From NCBI RefSeq assembly GCF_009827335.1, contig NZ_WTYH01000001.1:2641501-2705500 (forward strand): a stretch of 64,000 bases of DNA, in the 5' to 3' direction. The position numbers and the translations under genes are program-made. Below are positions 23,942-33,097 of the stretch, piece by piece. Source of the DNA: Aurantiacibacter arachoides. GTDB taxonomy: Bacteria; Pseudomonadota; Alphaproteobacteria; Sphingomonadales; Sphingomonadaceae. Within the stretch, counting starts at the first letter, position 1, and each line of letters opens with the position of its first letter. The notes beneath the pieces were generated by a model that saw nothing but the letters and a program-made list of their open reading frames with translations, had not been told where the DNA came from and did not search any database.

Positions 23942-24883
23942 CTAGGGGATCAGGCCGAAACACCACAGCAGAATGGATTTCTGTGCATGGATGCGGTTCT
24001 CGGCTTCGTCGAAGACGACCGACTGCGGCCCCTCGAACACGTCCTTGCTTACTTCCTCGCCAACATGCGCGGGCAGGCAGTGCAGGAAGATCGCATCGGG
24101 TTTCGCCCGCGCCATCAAGCTGGCGTCGACCATGTACGGTTCCATTGCCCGAACCTTGTTGGCGACGTTTTCCTGCCCCATCGAGATCCAGGTATCGGTC
24201 ACGATCACATCGGCGCCTGATGCCGCCGCTGCGGCATCCTGCGTCAGGATGACCCGCTGTCCGGCAGCCCGCGCCAGTTCCACGAACCGGCTATCCGGCT
24301 CGTAGCCTCTTGGCGTCGCGACCCGCACATTGAACTTCATCAGCGCAGCGGCTTCCAGGATCGAGTGCAACACGTTGTTGCCGTCACCCAGCCATGCCAG
24401 CTCGAGGCCGGGCAGGCTCTTGCGATGCTCGATCACGGTAAGCAGGTCGGCGATGATCTGGCACGGATGCGAACGGTCGGTCAGGCCGTTGATTACCGGG
24501 ACGTCGCAGTGACGTGCCATTTCCTCGATCTTGGCGTGGTCATCGGTGCGCACCATGATGGCATCGCACATCCGGCTGAGGACGCGCGCCGTGTCCGCAG
24601 GTGATTCGCCGCGGCCCAGCTGCGATGTGCCCGCGTCGACGATCAGCGCGCTGCCACCAAGCTGGCGCATCGCCATGTCGAAACTGACGCGGGTGCGCGT
24701 GGAATTCTTTTCGAACACCATCGCCAGCACGCGGCCCGCAAGCGGAGCGTCGGCATCCGCCCTCCCCTTGGGCCAGCCCGCGCGCGCGGCCTTGCGCACT
24801 AGGGCGTCGTCGATCATCGCGGCAACGGCATTGCCGCCCGCATCCGACAGGTCGAGAAAATGGCGCAGCTGGCTTTCGGCCAT
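23942..24883 (-). CDS. argF: Ornithine carbamoyltransferase
   Basis: A 313-residue enzyme of arginine synthesis joining carbamoyl phosphate and ornithine to citrulline. The carbamoyl-phosphate loop STRTRVSFD is present, with [13 protein letters not shown] and the C-terminal HCLPAH ornithine-binding motif. Length is typical. It begins 2 nt after argD, forming an arginine operon continued by hslO. No ArgR box was identified. Confidence 0.96.
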   Translation of the reverse strand: MAESQLRHFLDLSDAGGNAVAAMIDDALVRKAARAGWPKGRADADAPLAGRVLAMVFEKNSTRTRVSFDMAMRQLGGSALIVDAGTSQLGRGESPADTARVLSRMCDAIMVRTDDHAKIEEMARHCDVPVINGLTDRSHPCQIIADLLTVIEHRKSLPGLELAWLGDGNNVLHSILEAAALMKFNVRVATPRGYEPDSRFVELARAAGQRVILTQDAAAAASGADVIVTDTWISMGQENVANKVRAMEPYMVDASLMARAKPDAIFLHCLPAHVGEEVSKDVFEGPQSVVFDEAENRIHAQKSILLWCFGLIP

Positions 24884-24885
24884 CG

Positions 24886-26070
24886 CTAGTCCTCCGGCTG
24901 ATACGAAGCGGCGCCAGCTGACAGCTTCTCGATGAATTCATCCATCTCGGCATCCTCGATCACCAGCGGCGGGAGGATGCGCAGCGTCTGGTCGCCAGCG
25001 GCGACGGTCAGCAACAGGTGATTGTCGCGCAGATGGATCATGAACGGACGCGGCTCGCCTTTCATTTTCAGGCCCAGCATCAGCCCCATCCCCCGCACGC
25101 CCTCGAAAAGGTCGGGATAGTTGCCGATGAACTGCTCCAGCCTGCCGCGAAGCCGCTCTCCCCGTGCGCGAACCTGCGCGAGGAACTCCTCGTTCGCGAC
25201 CGCGTCCATCACCGCCATGCCTGCCGCCATCGCCAGCGGGTTTCCGCCATAGGTCGAACCGTGGGTGCCCGCGGTCATGCCTCGCGCCCCCTTCGCAGTT
25301 GCGAGGCAGGCGCCAAGCGGGAAGCCACCACCAATGCCCTTGGCGGTCGCCATGATGTCAGGTTCGACGCCCATCTGTTCGTAGGCGTAGAGGGTGCCGG
25401 TACGCGCGACGCCGCACTGCACCTCGTCGAACACCAGCATCAGGTCGTGCTCATCAGCCAAGGCGCGCAGGCCCTTGATGAATTCCGCCGAGGCGACGCG
25501 AATGCCTCCTTCGCCCTGCACCGGCTCGACAAGGAACCCCGCGGTGTTCGGCCCGATCGCCGCCTTCACCGCTTCGAGGTCATCGAAGTCGACGTAGCGG
25601 AAGCCTGGCAACAGCGGTGTGAAGCCTTTGTGCATCTTTTCCTGATTGGAGGCGCTGATGGTCGCCATGGTCCGCCCGTGGAAGGCGTTCCGGAAGGTGA
25701 TCAGCTCGAACTTCTCGTCGTTCCCTGCGTGCTGATGATAGGCGCGCGCGGCCTTGATCGCGCATTCCACGGCCTCTGCACCCGAATTGGTGAAAAACAC
25801 CGTGTCAGCAAAGGTCGTATCCACCAGCCGCTGCGCCAGCGCCTCCCCCTGCGGGCTGCCGTAGAGGTTGGAGACATGCATCAGCGTTTCGGCCTGGCGC
25901 TGGATCGCGCCGATCAGTCCGGGATGCGAATGGCCGAGCAGATTGACCGCGATCCCCGCGGCGAAATCGAGATAGCGCGTGCCATCCTCATCGATCAGGT
26001 GGCAGTGCTCTCCGCGTACGGGGCGCACGCCGCACCGGGGATAGACGGGCATCAGCGCAGAAACAGTCAT
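24886..26070 (-). CDS. argD: Acetylornithine aminotransferase
   Basis: A 394-residue class-III PLP aminotransferase acting on N-acetylornithine (and often succinyl-diaminopimelate). Motifs include [17 protein letters not shown], the Asp in [14 protein letters not shown], and the PLP lysine in [15 protein letters not shown]. Start at ATG 26070 ([14 protein letters not shown]); upstream codons to 26115 run into the terminator of the cold-shock gene. First gene of argD-argF-hslO. Confidence 0.95.
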   Translation of the reverse strand: MTVSALMPVYPRCGVRPVRGEHCHLIDEDGTRYLDFAAGIAVNLLGHSHPGLIGAIQRQAETLMHVSNLYGSPQGEALAQRLVDTTFADTVFFTNSGAEAVECAIKAARAYHQHAGNDEKFELITFRNAFHGRTMATISASNQEKMHKGFTPLLPGFRYVDFDDLEAVKAAIGPNTAGFLVEPVQGEGGIRVASAEFIKGLRALADEHDLMLVFDEVQCGVARTGTLYAYEQMGVEPDIMATAKGIGGGFPLGACLATAKGARGMTAGTHGSTYGGNPLAMAAGMAVMDAVANEEFLAQVRARGERLRGRLEQFIGNYPDLFEGVRGMGLMLGLKMKGEPRPFMIHLRDNHLLLTVAAGDQTLRILPPLVIEDAEMDEFIEKLSAGAASYQPED

Positions 26071-26090
26071 CGCGAAACTCCATCGCAGAA

Positions 26091-26129
26091 AAAGAGAAGG
26101 GCGGCCCGTCCACATGGGACCGGCCGCCC
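26091..26129 (-). terminator. Intrinsic terminator of the cold-shock gene
   Basis: GGGCGGCC at 26099-26106 pairs with GGCCGCCC at 26122-26129. On the minus strand the stem is followed by TTCTCTTTTTC, giving a good U tract. It separates the cold-shock gene from argD, whose start is only 20 nt further on. Confidence 0.75.
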
Positions 26130-26155
26130 GATAATATTCTCTCTATGCGGGAGCG

Positions 26156-26181
26156 GGCGGCCGGTCAAACACTCGGCCGCC
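26156..26181. repeat. Second hairpin behind the cold-shock gene
   Basis: GGCGGCCG (26156-26163) and CGGCCGCC (26174-26181) form an 8-bp perfect inverted repeat with a 10-nt spacer, without a clear T run. It lies just after the stop codon and before the main terminator, and may protect the 3' end of the mRNA. Confidence 0.5.
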
Positions 26182-26200
26182 TCACATTCCGGATCAGGTT

Positions 26201-27004
26201 CTAGGCCTGCACCGGCGTCAGGTTGACGGCCGAGTACTTGCCTCGTCGGTCGACCTCGAGATCGAATTCGAAGCGATCGCCTTCCTCTACGCCCGATAGG
26301 CCCGAACGCTCGATCGCACTGATGTGAACGAACGCATCTTCCTTGCCATCATCACGCGTGATGAAGCCAAAGCCCTTCATGGCGTTGAAGAACTTGACCG
26401 TGCCCACGGCACGCTCACCAGTCAGTTCGCGCTGCGGAGCCTTCTTCTCCACCTCAATCACATCGCCGACGACCTGCAGGTCCGCGGCCGAGACCTTGCC
26501 GCCACGATCGACGAGGTTGAACTGCAGTTCCTGTCCTTCGGCCAGTCCTTCGAGCCCTGCGCGTTCGACCTGGCTGATGTGGACGAACACGTCCTCCCCG
26601 CCCTCGTCGCGCTGGATGAAGCCGAAGCCCTTCTGCGTATTGAAGAACTTGACCTTGCCCTTGCCGGTGCCAACGACCTGCGCGGGCATTCCGCCGCCGC
26701 CGCCGCTACCACCGCCGGCACCGCCGCGCGGGCCGCCGAAGCCACCCCCGCCGCCGCCGCGATTGCCACCGCCGAAGCCGCCGCTGCGGTTTCCACCGCC
26801 ACGATCGTCGTTGAAGCGATCTCCGCCGCCGAAGCCGCCACCGCCGCCTCCGCTACCGCCGCCGAAACGGCTGTTGCCGCCATCGCGCCAGCCGCCGCTT
26901 TCCATGGGCGGCGGACCGCCTTCACCGAACGGATCGAAATTATCTTCGCCAAAACCGTCGCGCTTGTCTTTTCCGCGGCCGCGGCGCCCTCTATCGTAAC
27001 CCAT
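26201..27004 (-). CDS. Two-domain cold-shock protein with Gly-rich N-terminus
   Basis: A 267-residue protein with two cold-shock domains, at about 113-180 and 200-265. Each has both nucleic-acid motifs: KGFGFIQRD with VFVHIS, and KGFGFITRD with AFVHIS. Double cold-shock proteins are usual in Alphaproteobacteria. Unusual here is the first 105 residues: a charged start (GYDRGRRGRGKDKRD) and a long tract of Gly with Arg, Asn, Phe (repeats such as GGGNRSGGFGGGNRGG). Such RGG-like regions bind RNA or drive condensation. Probably an RNA chaperone. A 5' leader of up to 100 nt is likely. Confidence 0.9.
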   Translation of the reverse strand: MGYDRGRRGRGKDKRDGFGEDNFDPFGEGGPPPMESGGWRDGGNSRFGGGSGGGGGGFGGGDRFNDDRGGGNRSGGFGGGNRGGGGGGFGGPRGGAGGGSGGGGGMPAQVVGTGKGKVKFFNTQKGFGFIQRDEGGEDVFVHISQVERAGLEGLAEGQELQFNLVDRGGKVSAADLQVVGDVIEVEKKAPQRELTGERAVGTVKFFNAMKGFGFITRDDGKEDAFVHISAIERSGLSGVEEGDRFEFDLEVDRRGKYSAVNLTPVQA

Positions 27005-27112
27005 GAACCCCAGTAACCTTCAATTCCGTCCTGCGACTTTCCGCCGGCGGTGCGGACGTCAACCTTCGCCGACAGGGAGAGGCAGGCCTGCCCCTCCAAT
27101 CCAGGCATTCGC

Positions 27113-27141
27113 TATATACGCAATCTTCGCGTGATGCGAAT
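27113..27141 (-). promoter_or_regulatory. Possible promoter of the cold-shock gene
   Basis: On the minus strand TATATA (27113-27118) is a good -10 hexamer, but the -35 region 17 nt upstream (TTCGCA-like) is weak. It would give a leader of about 100 nt before the start codon, as is common for cold-shock genes. Confidence 0.3.
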
Positions 27142-27252
27142 GATTTAAGGATTGCCTTGCCACAGCGTGTCGTTTTCGCCACTCGCCGTCACAGGCCAAC
27201 GTTGCGCACCCCATGACTCAATGGCGACGCGGCAGGTTGCCTGTGGAGGCGA

Positions 27253-27651
27253 ATGGGTCAGGACATCGCCATTTTTGCCGCTTCGCTGATCGCCGTCGCC
27301 GCGCTCGTCGGGCTGGCCCATGTCATGGGCTTTTCCAGGACCGTGGTCATCGCTGGCGAAGCCGATGCGCGCGAGAGTTTGCTCCTAATCCCGGGCGGGT
27401 TCGTGCCGCAGGTCATGGCGCTGGATGCTGGCGGTCGCGCGGCAATCGCGCGGGACGCCGCTGGGAGGCTGGCCTTGGTGGTCCCCCACGGTGGCCGCAT
27501 GGTCGCACGGCGGCTGGACAAGACTGCAAAACTGACAGTCGAAGGAAACAGCCTTCGTGTCATCGCACCCGCATTCCGGGCGGAGCCAATCACCCTCGAT
27601 CTGGGCCCGGCAGCAGCGCACTGGGCGCAGGCCATGCCGCCTGCTAGCTGA
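27253..27651 (+). CDS. Hypothetical protein with one membrane helix
   Basis: A 132-residue protein with an N-terminal membrane segment (IAIFAASLIAVAALVGLAHV) and a small domain rich in beta-forming residues; RTVVIAGEADARESLLLIPG and LDAGGRAAIARDAAGRLALV resemble short barrels. No family is recognised. GGAGG precedes the ATG at 27253. Its stop is 5 nt before the sterol-desaturase-family gene, so the two are probably co-transcribed. Confidence 0.6.
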   Translation: MGQDIAIFAASLIAVAALVGLAHVMGFSRTVVIAGEADARESLLLIPGGFVPQVMALDAGGRAAIARDAAGRLALVVPHGGRMVARRLDKTAKLTVEGNSLRVIAPAFRAEPITLDLGPAAAHWAQAMPPAS

Positions 27652-27656
27652 CGCGC

Positions 27657-28553
27657 ATGGAGTTCGATCCCGTCACCTGGGCCATCCCGGCTTTCGTCGT
27701 GCTTGTCGTGGCGGAACTTCTTTGGGCGCGCAACCGCCGCCGCGATGCCTACGAATCGCGCGATACGGCAACATCGCTGGCCATCGGGTTGGGCAGCATC
27801 GTGGCAGGTGCGCTTACCGGCAGCGTGGTCGTGGGCGCGCTGGTCTGGATTCACACCCTTTCGCCGTTCGCGATCGGCTGGGCCTGGTGGGCGTGGCCGC
27901 TGTGCTTCGTGCTGGACGACCTAGCCTACTACTGGTTCCACCGCAGCGCGCACCGGGTGCGGTGGTTCTGGGCGAGCCACGTCAACCACCATTCCAGCCA
28001 GCATTACAACCTTTCCACCGCCTTGCGGCAAAGCTGGACGGGTTTCTTCGCCGTCACCTTTGTCTTTCGCTGGCCGCTGGCGATTGCCGGGTTCGAGCCG
28101 GGCATGATCCTCGTGTGTGCGGGGTTCAACCTCATCTACCAGTTCTGGATCCACACCGAGGCGATCGGGCGGATGCCGCGCTGGTTCGAGGCGGTGATGA
28201 ACACGCCTTCGCACCACCGGGTCCATCACGCGATCAACCCGCGCTATCTGGACCGCAACTATGCCGGCACCTTCATCGTCTGGGACAAGCTGTTTGGCAC
28301 CTTCGAGCCTGAGGAGACGGGCACGCGCATCCATTACGGGATCGTCAACCAGCTCGGCACCTTCAACGTGGTGAAGGCGGTGCTCCACGAATGGCTGGCG
28401 ATGGGCCGTGACGTCGTGGGCGCGCCGTGGCGACACAAGCTTTCCTACCTCTGGCGCGAACCGGGCTGGAGCCATGACGGCAGCCGCGAGACCTCCGCCA
28501 TGATCCGCAAACGGTGGGAGCGTGATCACGGTGCAGCACCCTTGGAGCCGTAA
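27657..28553 (+). CDS. Sterol desaturase / fatty acid hydroxylase family protein
   Basis: A 298-residue integral membrane di-iron oxygenase. The eight-His signature is complete: HRSAHRVRW, HVNHHSSQHYN, HTEAIGRMP and HHRVHHAINPRYLDRN. Four or more membrane helices surround these. The substrate may be a sterol-like lipid, fatty acid or carotenoid; sphingomonads make hydroxylated lipids, but nothing here decides. It follows a small membrane-anchored protein after 5 nt and is convergent with ompA across a shared terminator. Confidence 0.88.
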   Translation: MEFDPVTWAIPAFVVLVVAELLWARNRRRDAYESRDTATSLAIGLGSIVAGALTGSVVVGALVWIHTLSPFAIGWAWWAWPLCFVLDDLAYYWFHRSAHRVRWFWASHVNHHSSQHYNLSTALRQSWTGFFAVTFVFRWPLAIAGFEPGMILVCAGFNLIYQFWIHTEAIGRMPRWFEAVMNTPSHHRVHHAINPRYLDRNYAGTFIVWDKLFGTFEPEETGTRIHYGIVNQLGTFNVVKAVLHEWLAMGRDVVGAPWRHKLSYLWREPGWSHDGSRETSAMIRKRWERDHGAAPLEP

Positions 28554-28596
28554 AAAGAAGGGCCGGGAGATTGCTCTCCCGGCCCGGTCTTCTTGC
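28551..28596. terminator. Bidirectional terminator between desaturase and ompA genes
   Basis: A perfect 11-bp stem GGGCCGGGAGA (28560-28570) / TCTCCCGGCCC (28575-28585) with loop TTGC. The A-rich left flank (TAAAAAGAA) and the T-rich right flank (GGTCTTCTT) allow it to end both convergent transcripts. Confidence 0.85.
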
Positions 28597-28613
28597 CTTG
28601 CGGCGGCTGGAGC

Positions 28614-29777
28614 CTAGTTGCCCGAGCCGGGACCGTAGGTCACCTCCACGCGGCGGTTCTGCAGCTCGCGCACACCGTCTGCGGTGGCAACGCGCGGCTG
28701 GGATTCGCCGAACGCTTGGCTGTTGATCCGGGCAGCGGGCACGCCACGGCCGGTCATGTAGTCACGCACGGCAGCGTTACGACGCTCGGACAGGCCGACG
28801 TTGTACTGCGTGCTGCCCGAACGGTCGGCGTGACCGGCGAGCATGACGCGGGCGGTGCCGCAGTCACGGTAGGAGGTCACGGCCGAGTTGAGCACGGTCG
28901 CGGCTTCCGGCGTGATGTCCGAACGATCCCAATCGAAGAACACGATGTAAGGGCCCGTGTTGCACTGCTGCACCGGCGGCGCGGGAGGGGCCGGGGGCGG
29001 CGGCGGGGGGGGCGGCGTGGCGGGCAGCGGCGGAGGCGGCGGGGTTATCACCGCCATCGGCTCGTCCCCGCCGAAGTTAATCAGCAGGCTAAGGATCGCC
29101 GAATGGGTGGCGATGTCGAACTCGTTGACCCGGCCCACGGTGTCGGTGAGCTGGAATTCCTGCGTCTTGAAGTACTTGTACTTGAGTCCCAGATCGATGC
29201 TGTCGGTAACAGGCATGCGCGCTTGGGCAATGCCCTGCCAGGCCCAGGCGTTGTCCTCATCATCGAGGTAGCCGGGGCCGCTGTTCGATGCGGTGGTGTC
29301 CGCGCCCAAGTAAGTGCGTCCGCCACCCACGCCGACAGACAGGCCGATCCCTTCGTTACCGCCGAAATCGAGCAAGGCGTTGGCCATCACCGAGGTTAAA
29401 CGGAACTCGCCACCGTAGGGGTAGCTGCCATTTCTGATCACGGTGCCAGGCTGACCAAAAACACCGTTGAATAGTGGAATGCCGCTGGTGCCCAGCGTAA
29501 TTTGTTCGGGGTCCCATTCCTTGTACGAACCCTCGAGCTCGGTACGGATGAAGCCGAAATCGTAGCCGAGAATGCCGGCAAGCTCCCATCCTTCCCGGTT
29601 TTCGGTGGTCGCCGCATCAAGCGCGCCATCGATGTCGGTATCGAAATCGTCTGGAAATACGACGCCGACATCGGCGCCGAGATAGACCTCGCCATCGCGG
29701 GCCATCGCCGGCGCAGCCAGGGCCGCGGCAGCAACGCCAAGGCTGAACACAACAGTTCGCATAATATTGTTCCCCAT
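28614..29777 (-). CDS. OmpA family outer-membrane protein
   Basis: A 387-residue outer-membrane protein: signal peptide (to about residue 26), an N-terminal eight-strand OmpA-like barrel (opening with DGEVYLGADVGVVFP), a Pro-rich linker near 250-275, and a C-terminal peptidoglycan-binding OmpA domain (FFDWDRSDITPEAATVL, AGHADRSGSTQYNVGLSERR, FGESQPRV). It would tie the outer membrane to peptidoglycan. The ATG at 29777 has GGAGG 5 nt upstream, so it is preferred over ATG 29762. Confidence 0.92.
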   Translation of the reverse strand: MGNNIMRTVVFSLGVAAAALAAPAMARDGEVYLGADVGVVFPDDFDTDIDGALDAATTENREGWELAGILGYDFGFIRTELEGSYKEWDPEQITLGTSGIPLFNGVFGQPGTVIRNGSYPYGGEFRLTSVMANALLDFGGNEGIGLSVGVGGGRTYLGADTTASNSGPGYLDDEDNAWAWQGIAQARMPVTDSIDLGLKYKYFKTQEFQLTDTVGRVNEFDIATHSAILSLLINFGGDEPMAVITPPPPPLPATPPPPPPPPAPPAPPVQQCNTGPYIVFFDWDRSDITPEAATVLNSAVTSYRDCGTARVMLAGHADRSGSTQYNVGLSERRNAAVRDYMTGRGVPAARINSQAFGESQPRVATADGVRELQNRRVEVTYGPGSGN

Positions 29778-30000
29778 TTTGACCTCCGGCCTGCCCTATA
29801 ATTGCAGGCCCGCTCAGCGACAAGAAATTGTTGTCAGGTGACCGATGGCGGCATCCACCGCATGGGGTAAAGTCTGCGAGCGCTGACCACGCGCCCCGGA
29901 GTAACACGCGCGTTTGCGCGGGAAACAGGCCAACGATGCGCCCGTGTGGCGCTAAAGTAACAGTCGTTAGAATACCGCGACAAGCAATGCCGCCCTCGGC

Positions 30001-30339
30001 TCAGAGCGCCGTTTCGCCCGACTCGCCGGTGCGGATGCGCACTGCCTGGCCAAGGTCGAGCACGAAGATCTTGCCATCGCCGATCGTGCCGGTGTTGGCG
30101 GTGTCGCGGATCGTTTCGACAATCTTGGGCGCCAGGGCATCGCTGGTGGCGATTTCCAACCGCACCTTGGGCAGCATGTTCACCGCGTATTCGGCCCCCC
30201 GATAGATTTCGGTCTGGCCCTTCTGACGCCCGAAGCCCTTGGCCTCGCTTACCGTCATCCCGGCAACGCCGATGGCGGCCAGCGCCTCGCGCACCTCGTC
30301 CAGCTTGAACGGCTTGATGACGGCGATGATGATCTTCAC
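30001..30339 (-). CDS. glnB: PII nitrogen regulatory protein (second copy)
   Basis: A 112-residue PII protein integrating 2-oxoglutarate, ATP/ADP and glutamine status. The T-loop contains the uridylylation Tyr in TEIYRGAEY, and the C-terminal signature [18 protein letters not shown] is present. The start is a GTG at 30339 ([16 protein letters not shown]) preceded by GGAG; upstream in-frame codons are spurious. It lies downstream of amtB but behind a strong terminator, so it has its own promoter. About 70 percent identical by eye to the copy at 31898. Assignment as glnB or glnK is not certain. Confidence 0.93.
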   Translation of the reverse strand: MKIIIAVIKPFKLDEVREALAAIGVAGMTVSEAKGFGRQKGQTEIYRGAEYAVNMLPKVRLEIATSDALAPKIVETIRDTANTGTIGDGKIFVLDLGQAVRIRTGESGETAL

Positions 30340-30396
30340 GGGAAGGCTCCTGCTGCGGCTGCCCATCCTATGTGCGAACCCGTCCTACCCCATGCA

Positions 30397-30435
30397 AGAC
30401 AAAAAGCGGGCCGGAACCCTTGTCGGTTCCGGCCC
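30397..30435 (-). terminator. Intrinsic terminator downstream of amtB
   Basis: An 11-bp perfect stem GGGCCGGAACC (30408-30418) / GGTTCCGGCCC (30425-30435). On the minus strand it is followed by GCTTTTTGTC. It insulates amtB from the second PII gene. Confidence 0.85.
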
Positions 30436-30470
30436 ATGAAAGGTGTGCGTTCGCAGGAGGAACGTGGCTT

Positions 30471-30507
30471 GGCGGGGCCGGGGGAGAGGAGGAGGTCCGG
30501 CCCCGCC
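30471..30507. terminator. Stem-loop directly after amtB
   Basis: GGCGGGGCCGG (30471-30481) pairs with CCGGCCCCGCC (30497-30507), 11 bp, with a purine-rich 15-nt loop (GGGGAGAGG...). There is no U tract, so it may stabilise the 3' end or add to the terminator 35 nt beyond. Confidence 0.55.
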
Positions 30508-30518
30508 AATTCGGGTAA

Positions 30519-31868
30519 TCAGTTGTAGGCGCGCTCTCCGTGTTCGGAGATGTCGAGGCCGGTGACCTCCACCTCCTGGCTGACGCGCAGACCGGCGGTG
30601 AACTTGACCAGCATGCCGACGATGAAGGTGCCCAGTGCAGCCCAGCCGATCGTGACGAGGACGCTGTAGGTCTGCACCCACAGCTGCGCCCCAAGAGCGG
30701 TCGAGCCATCGCCGGGGCCGCCGAGGAACGGCTGGTAGACCACCGCCGTACCGATCGCGCCGACGATGCCGCCCACGCCGTGGATGCCGAACGCATCGAG
30801 GCTGTCGTCATAACCAAGTGCAGGCTTCAGCTTGGCGACGGCGAAGTAGCAGATCACCGACGACAGGATGCCGAGCAGCACCGCGCCGAACGGGCCGGAG
30901 TTGCCCGCCGCCGGGGTCACCGCAACGAGGCCGGCGATCACCCCCGAGCAGAAGCCCAGGGCCGAGCCCTTGTGACCCGCCAGCTTCTCCACCACCATCC
31001 AGGTCAGCGCGCCCGCCGCCGTGGCGACAAAGGTGTTGATCATGGCGAGCCCGGCGACGCCGTCCGCCTCCAGCTCCGACCCCGCATTGAAGCCGAACCA
31101 GCCGACCCACAGCAGGCCCGTGCCGATCATCGTCATCGTCATCGAGTGCGGCGGCGAGAGCTCGGTGGGGAAGCCGGTGCGCTTGCCCAGCAGGTAGGCG
31201 AGCACCAGGCCGGAAACGCCGGCGTTGATGTGCACCACGGTTCCGCCAGCAAAGTCCAGCGCGCCGTCCTCGAACAGCAGGCCGCCACTCGCCCAGACCA
31301 TGTGCGCGATGGGGAAATAGACTACCGTCAGCCAGATCGGCACGAACAGCATCAGCGCGTTGAACTTCAGCCGCTCCGCCGTGGCGCCCAGCACCAGCGC
31401 GGCGGTGATCGCGGCAAAGGTCATCTGGAAACTGATGAAGACGTATTCGCTGATGACCTCGTCCGAAAAGGTGGCCGCCGTGCTATCGGGCGTTACGCCG
31501 GCCAGGAACAGCTTGCCCCAGGCGAAGAACGCATTGCCCTCCGGCCCGAAGGCAGTGGAATAGCCCCACACGATCCACACCACCATCGCCAGCGCGGCGG
31601 TGGCGCCGATCTGGGTCATGGTGGAGAGCATGTTCTTCGACCGGGTCAGGCCGCCGTAGAACAGTGCCAGGCCCGGAATGATCATCAGCAGGACGAGGAT
31701 CGTGCTGGTCATCATCCAGGCGTTGTTGCCCGGATTGGCGACCGCCGCCGCCGTGACTGGCTCCGTCGCGGCGGCGATCGGGACGCCGGCGTCCTGGGCA
31801 TGGGCCGCGACGCTGACGAAAGCGGACGTGCCGAGCGCACCGAGCGCGGCTGTGGCTTTGCGGATCAT
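30519..31868 (-). CDS. amtB: Ammonium transporter
   Basis: A 449-residue Amt-family channel with a cleaved signal sequence (to about AHAQDAG) and 11 expected membrane helices. Landmarks: IPGLALFYGGLTRSKNMLST, DFAGGTVVHINAGVSGLVLA (twin-His pore region), FGIHGVGGIVGAIGTAVV (second pore His) and a short C-terminal tail for PII docking. It is 29 nt downstream of a PII gene, the classic glnK-amtB pair in which PII blocks the channel when nitrogen is plentiful. Start at ATG 31868. Confidence 0.95.
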   Translation of the reverse strand: MIRKATAALGALGTSAFVSVAAHAQDAGVPIAAATEPVTAAAVANPGNNAWMMTSTILVLLMIIPGLALFYGGLTRSKNMLSTMTQIGATAALAMVVWIVWGYSTAFGPEGNAFFAWGKLFLAGVTPDSTAATFSDEVISEYVFISFQMTFAAITAALVLGATAERLKFNALMLFVPIWLTVVYFPIAHMVWASGGLLFEDGALDFAGGTVVHINAGVSGLVLAYLLGKRTGFPTELSPPHSMTMTMIGTGLLWVGWFGFNAGSELEADGVAGLAMINTFVATAAGALTWMVVEKLAGHKGSALGFCSGVIAGLVAVTPAAGNSGPFGAVLLGILSSVICYFAVAKLKPALGYDDSLDAFGIHGVGGIVGAIGTAVVYQPFLGGPGDGSTALGAQLWVQTYSVLVTIGWAALGTFIVGMLVKFTAGLRVSQEVEVTGLDISEHGERAYN

Positions 31869-31897
31869 TGATTTACCCCCTTGTGCAGAAGTGCCGG

Positions 31898-32323
<426 letters not shown>

Positions 32324-32357
32324 TCAGAGGGATGCAAGGCGGACGGGGGAACCGCCG

Positions 32358-32372
32358 TTGTGCAGCGCACAA
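32358..32372. promoter_or_regulatory. Palindrome upstream of the sigma-54 promoter
   Basis: TTGTGC-AGC-GCACAA, a perfect 6-bp inverted repeat about 56 nt upstream of the -24 element. The place suits an enhancer-binding protein such as NtrC, though it differs from the enteric TGCAC-N5-GTGCA arrangement. Confidence 0.45.
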
Positions 32373-32407
32373 ATCGTGGGCAGACGCGCCCAATATAGCG
32401 GCATGGC

Positions 32408-33097
32408 CTAGCCCAGCCGGAGGGTCGCCTTGATCGGCAGGTGGTCTGAAGCCTGCCGCGAGAGGGGTGTCGAATGAACGCCCGTCTCGACCATATGCCA
32501 GTGCGGCGTGTGCATCAGCCGATCGAGCGCCAGGACAGGGCGCCGCGACGGAAAGCTGGAGCCGGGATCGACCACGCTCCAGTGCGCCGCCAGCCCCAGT
32601 TCGCCGCCGATGGGCCGCAGCCACTCGTTGCAATCGCCCATCATGACCGCCGGCAGGCCGGGCGCGCGGCTGGCATTGCAGACATGCGCAAACTGGCGCT
32701 TGCGCCTCAGGCCGCTGAGGTCGAGATGCATCCCCGTAACCCAGATCTCATGCCCTTGGGCAGTGATACGCGCACGCACCGCTCCGCGTGGCTCGATGCG
32801 CGGCAGGTCGTCCGCCTCGACCTCGAGCACGTCGATCCCCTTGCGCACGAGCAGCGCGTTGCCGTGCCAGCCCAGGCTGGCGGGCCGCGTGGGTTTCGAA
32901 GCGATCTGATAGCCGAGCTCATCGATCGCGTGCCGGTCGAGCACGCCGGCGCGGGTGCCCAGGCGAAGATCGACTTCCTGCAGCGCCACGACGTCTGCGG
33001 CCAGTTCGCCGATGACCGAGAGGATGCGTCCCGGATCGCGCCGTCGGTCCATTCCAACGGCCTTGTGGATGTTGTAGCTGGCGAAGGTGAGCTGCAT
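32408..33097 (-). CDS. Endonuclease/exonuclease/phosphatase family protein
   Basis: A 229-residue EEP-fold hydrolase. Catalytic motifs: ASYNIHKAVG at the N-terminus (Asn), ALQEVDLRLG (Glu metal ligand), VTGMHLDLSG, MGDCNEWL (Asp/Asn) and the final SDHLPIKATL (Asp-His). The family includes nucleases and phospholipid phosphatases; substrate unknown. The start overlaps the stop of the upstream PNPOx-like gene by 1 nt (TGATG). Confidence 0.88.
   Translation of the reverse strand: MQLTFASYNIHKAVGMDRRRDPGRILSVIGELAADVVALQEVDLRLGTRAGVLDRHAIDELGYQIASKPTRPASLGWHGNALLVRKGIDVLEVEADDLPRIEPRGAVRARITAQGHEIWVTGMHLDLSGLRRKRQFAHVCNASRAPGLPAVMMGDCNEWLRPIGGELGLAAHWSVVDPGSSFPSRRPVLALDRLMHTPHWHMVETGVHSTPLSRQASDHLPIKATLRLG

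Noticed and set aside
26343..26999. Pro-rich 218-codon frame opposite the cold-shock gene
   Set aside because: Mirror image of the Gly-rich tract of the real gene; Pro runs arise from GGC codons read on the other strand.
28957..29271. Gly-rich 104-codon frame opposite ompA
   Set aside because: It is the reverse complement of the Pro-rich linker of the OmpA protein (CCG/GGC mirror).
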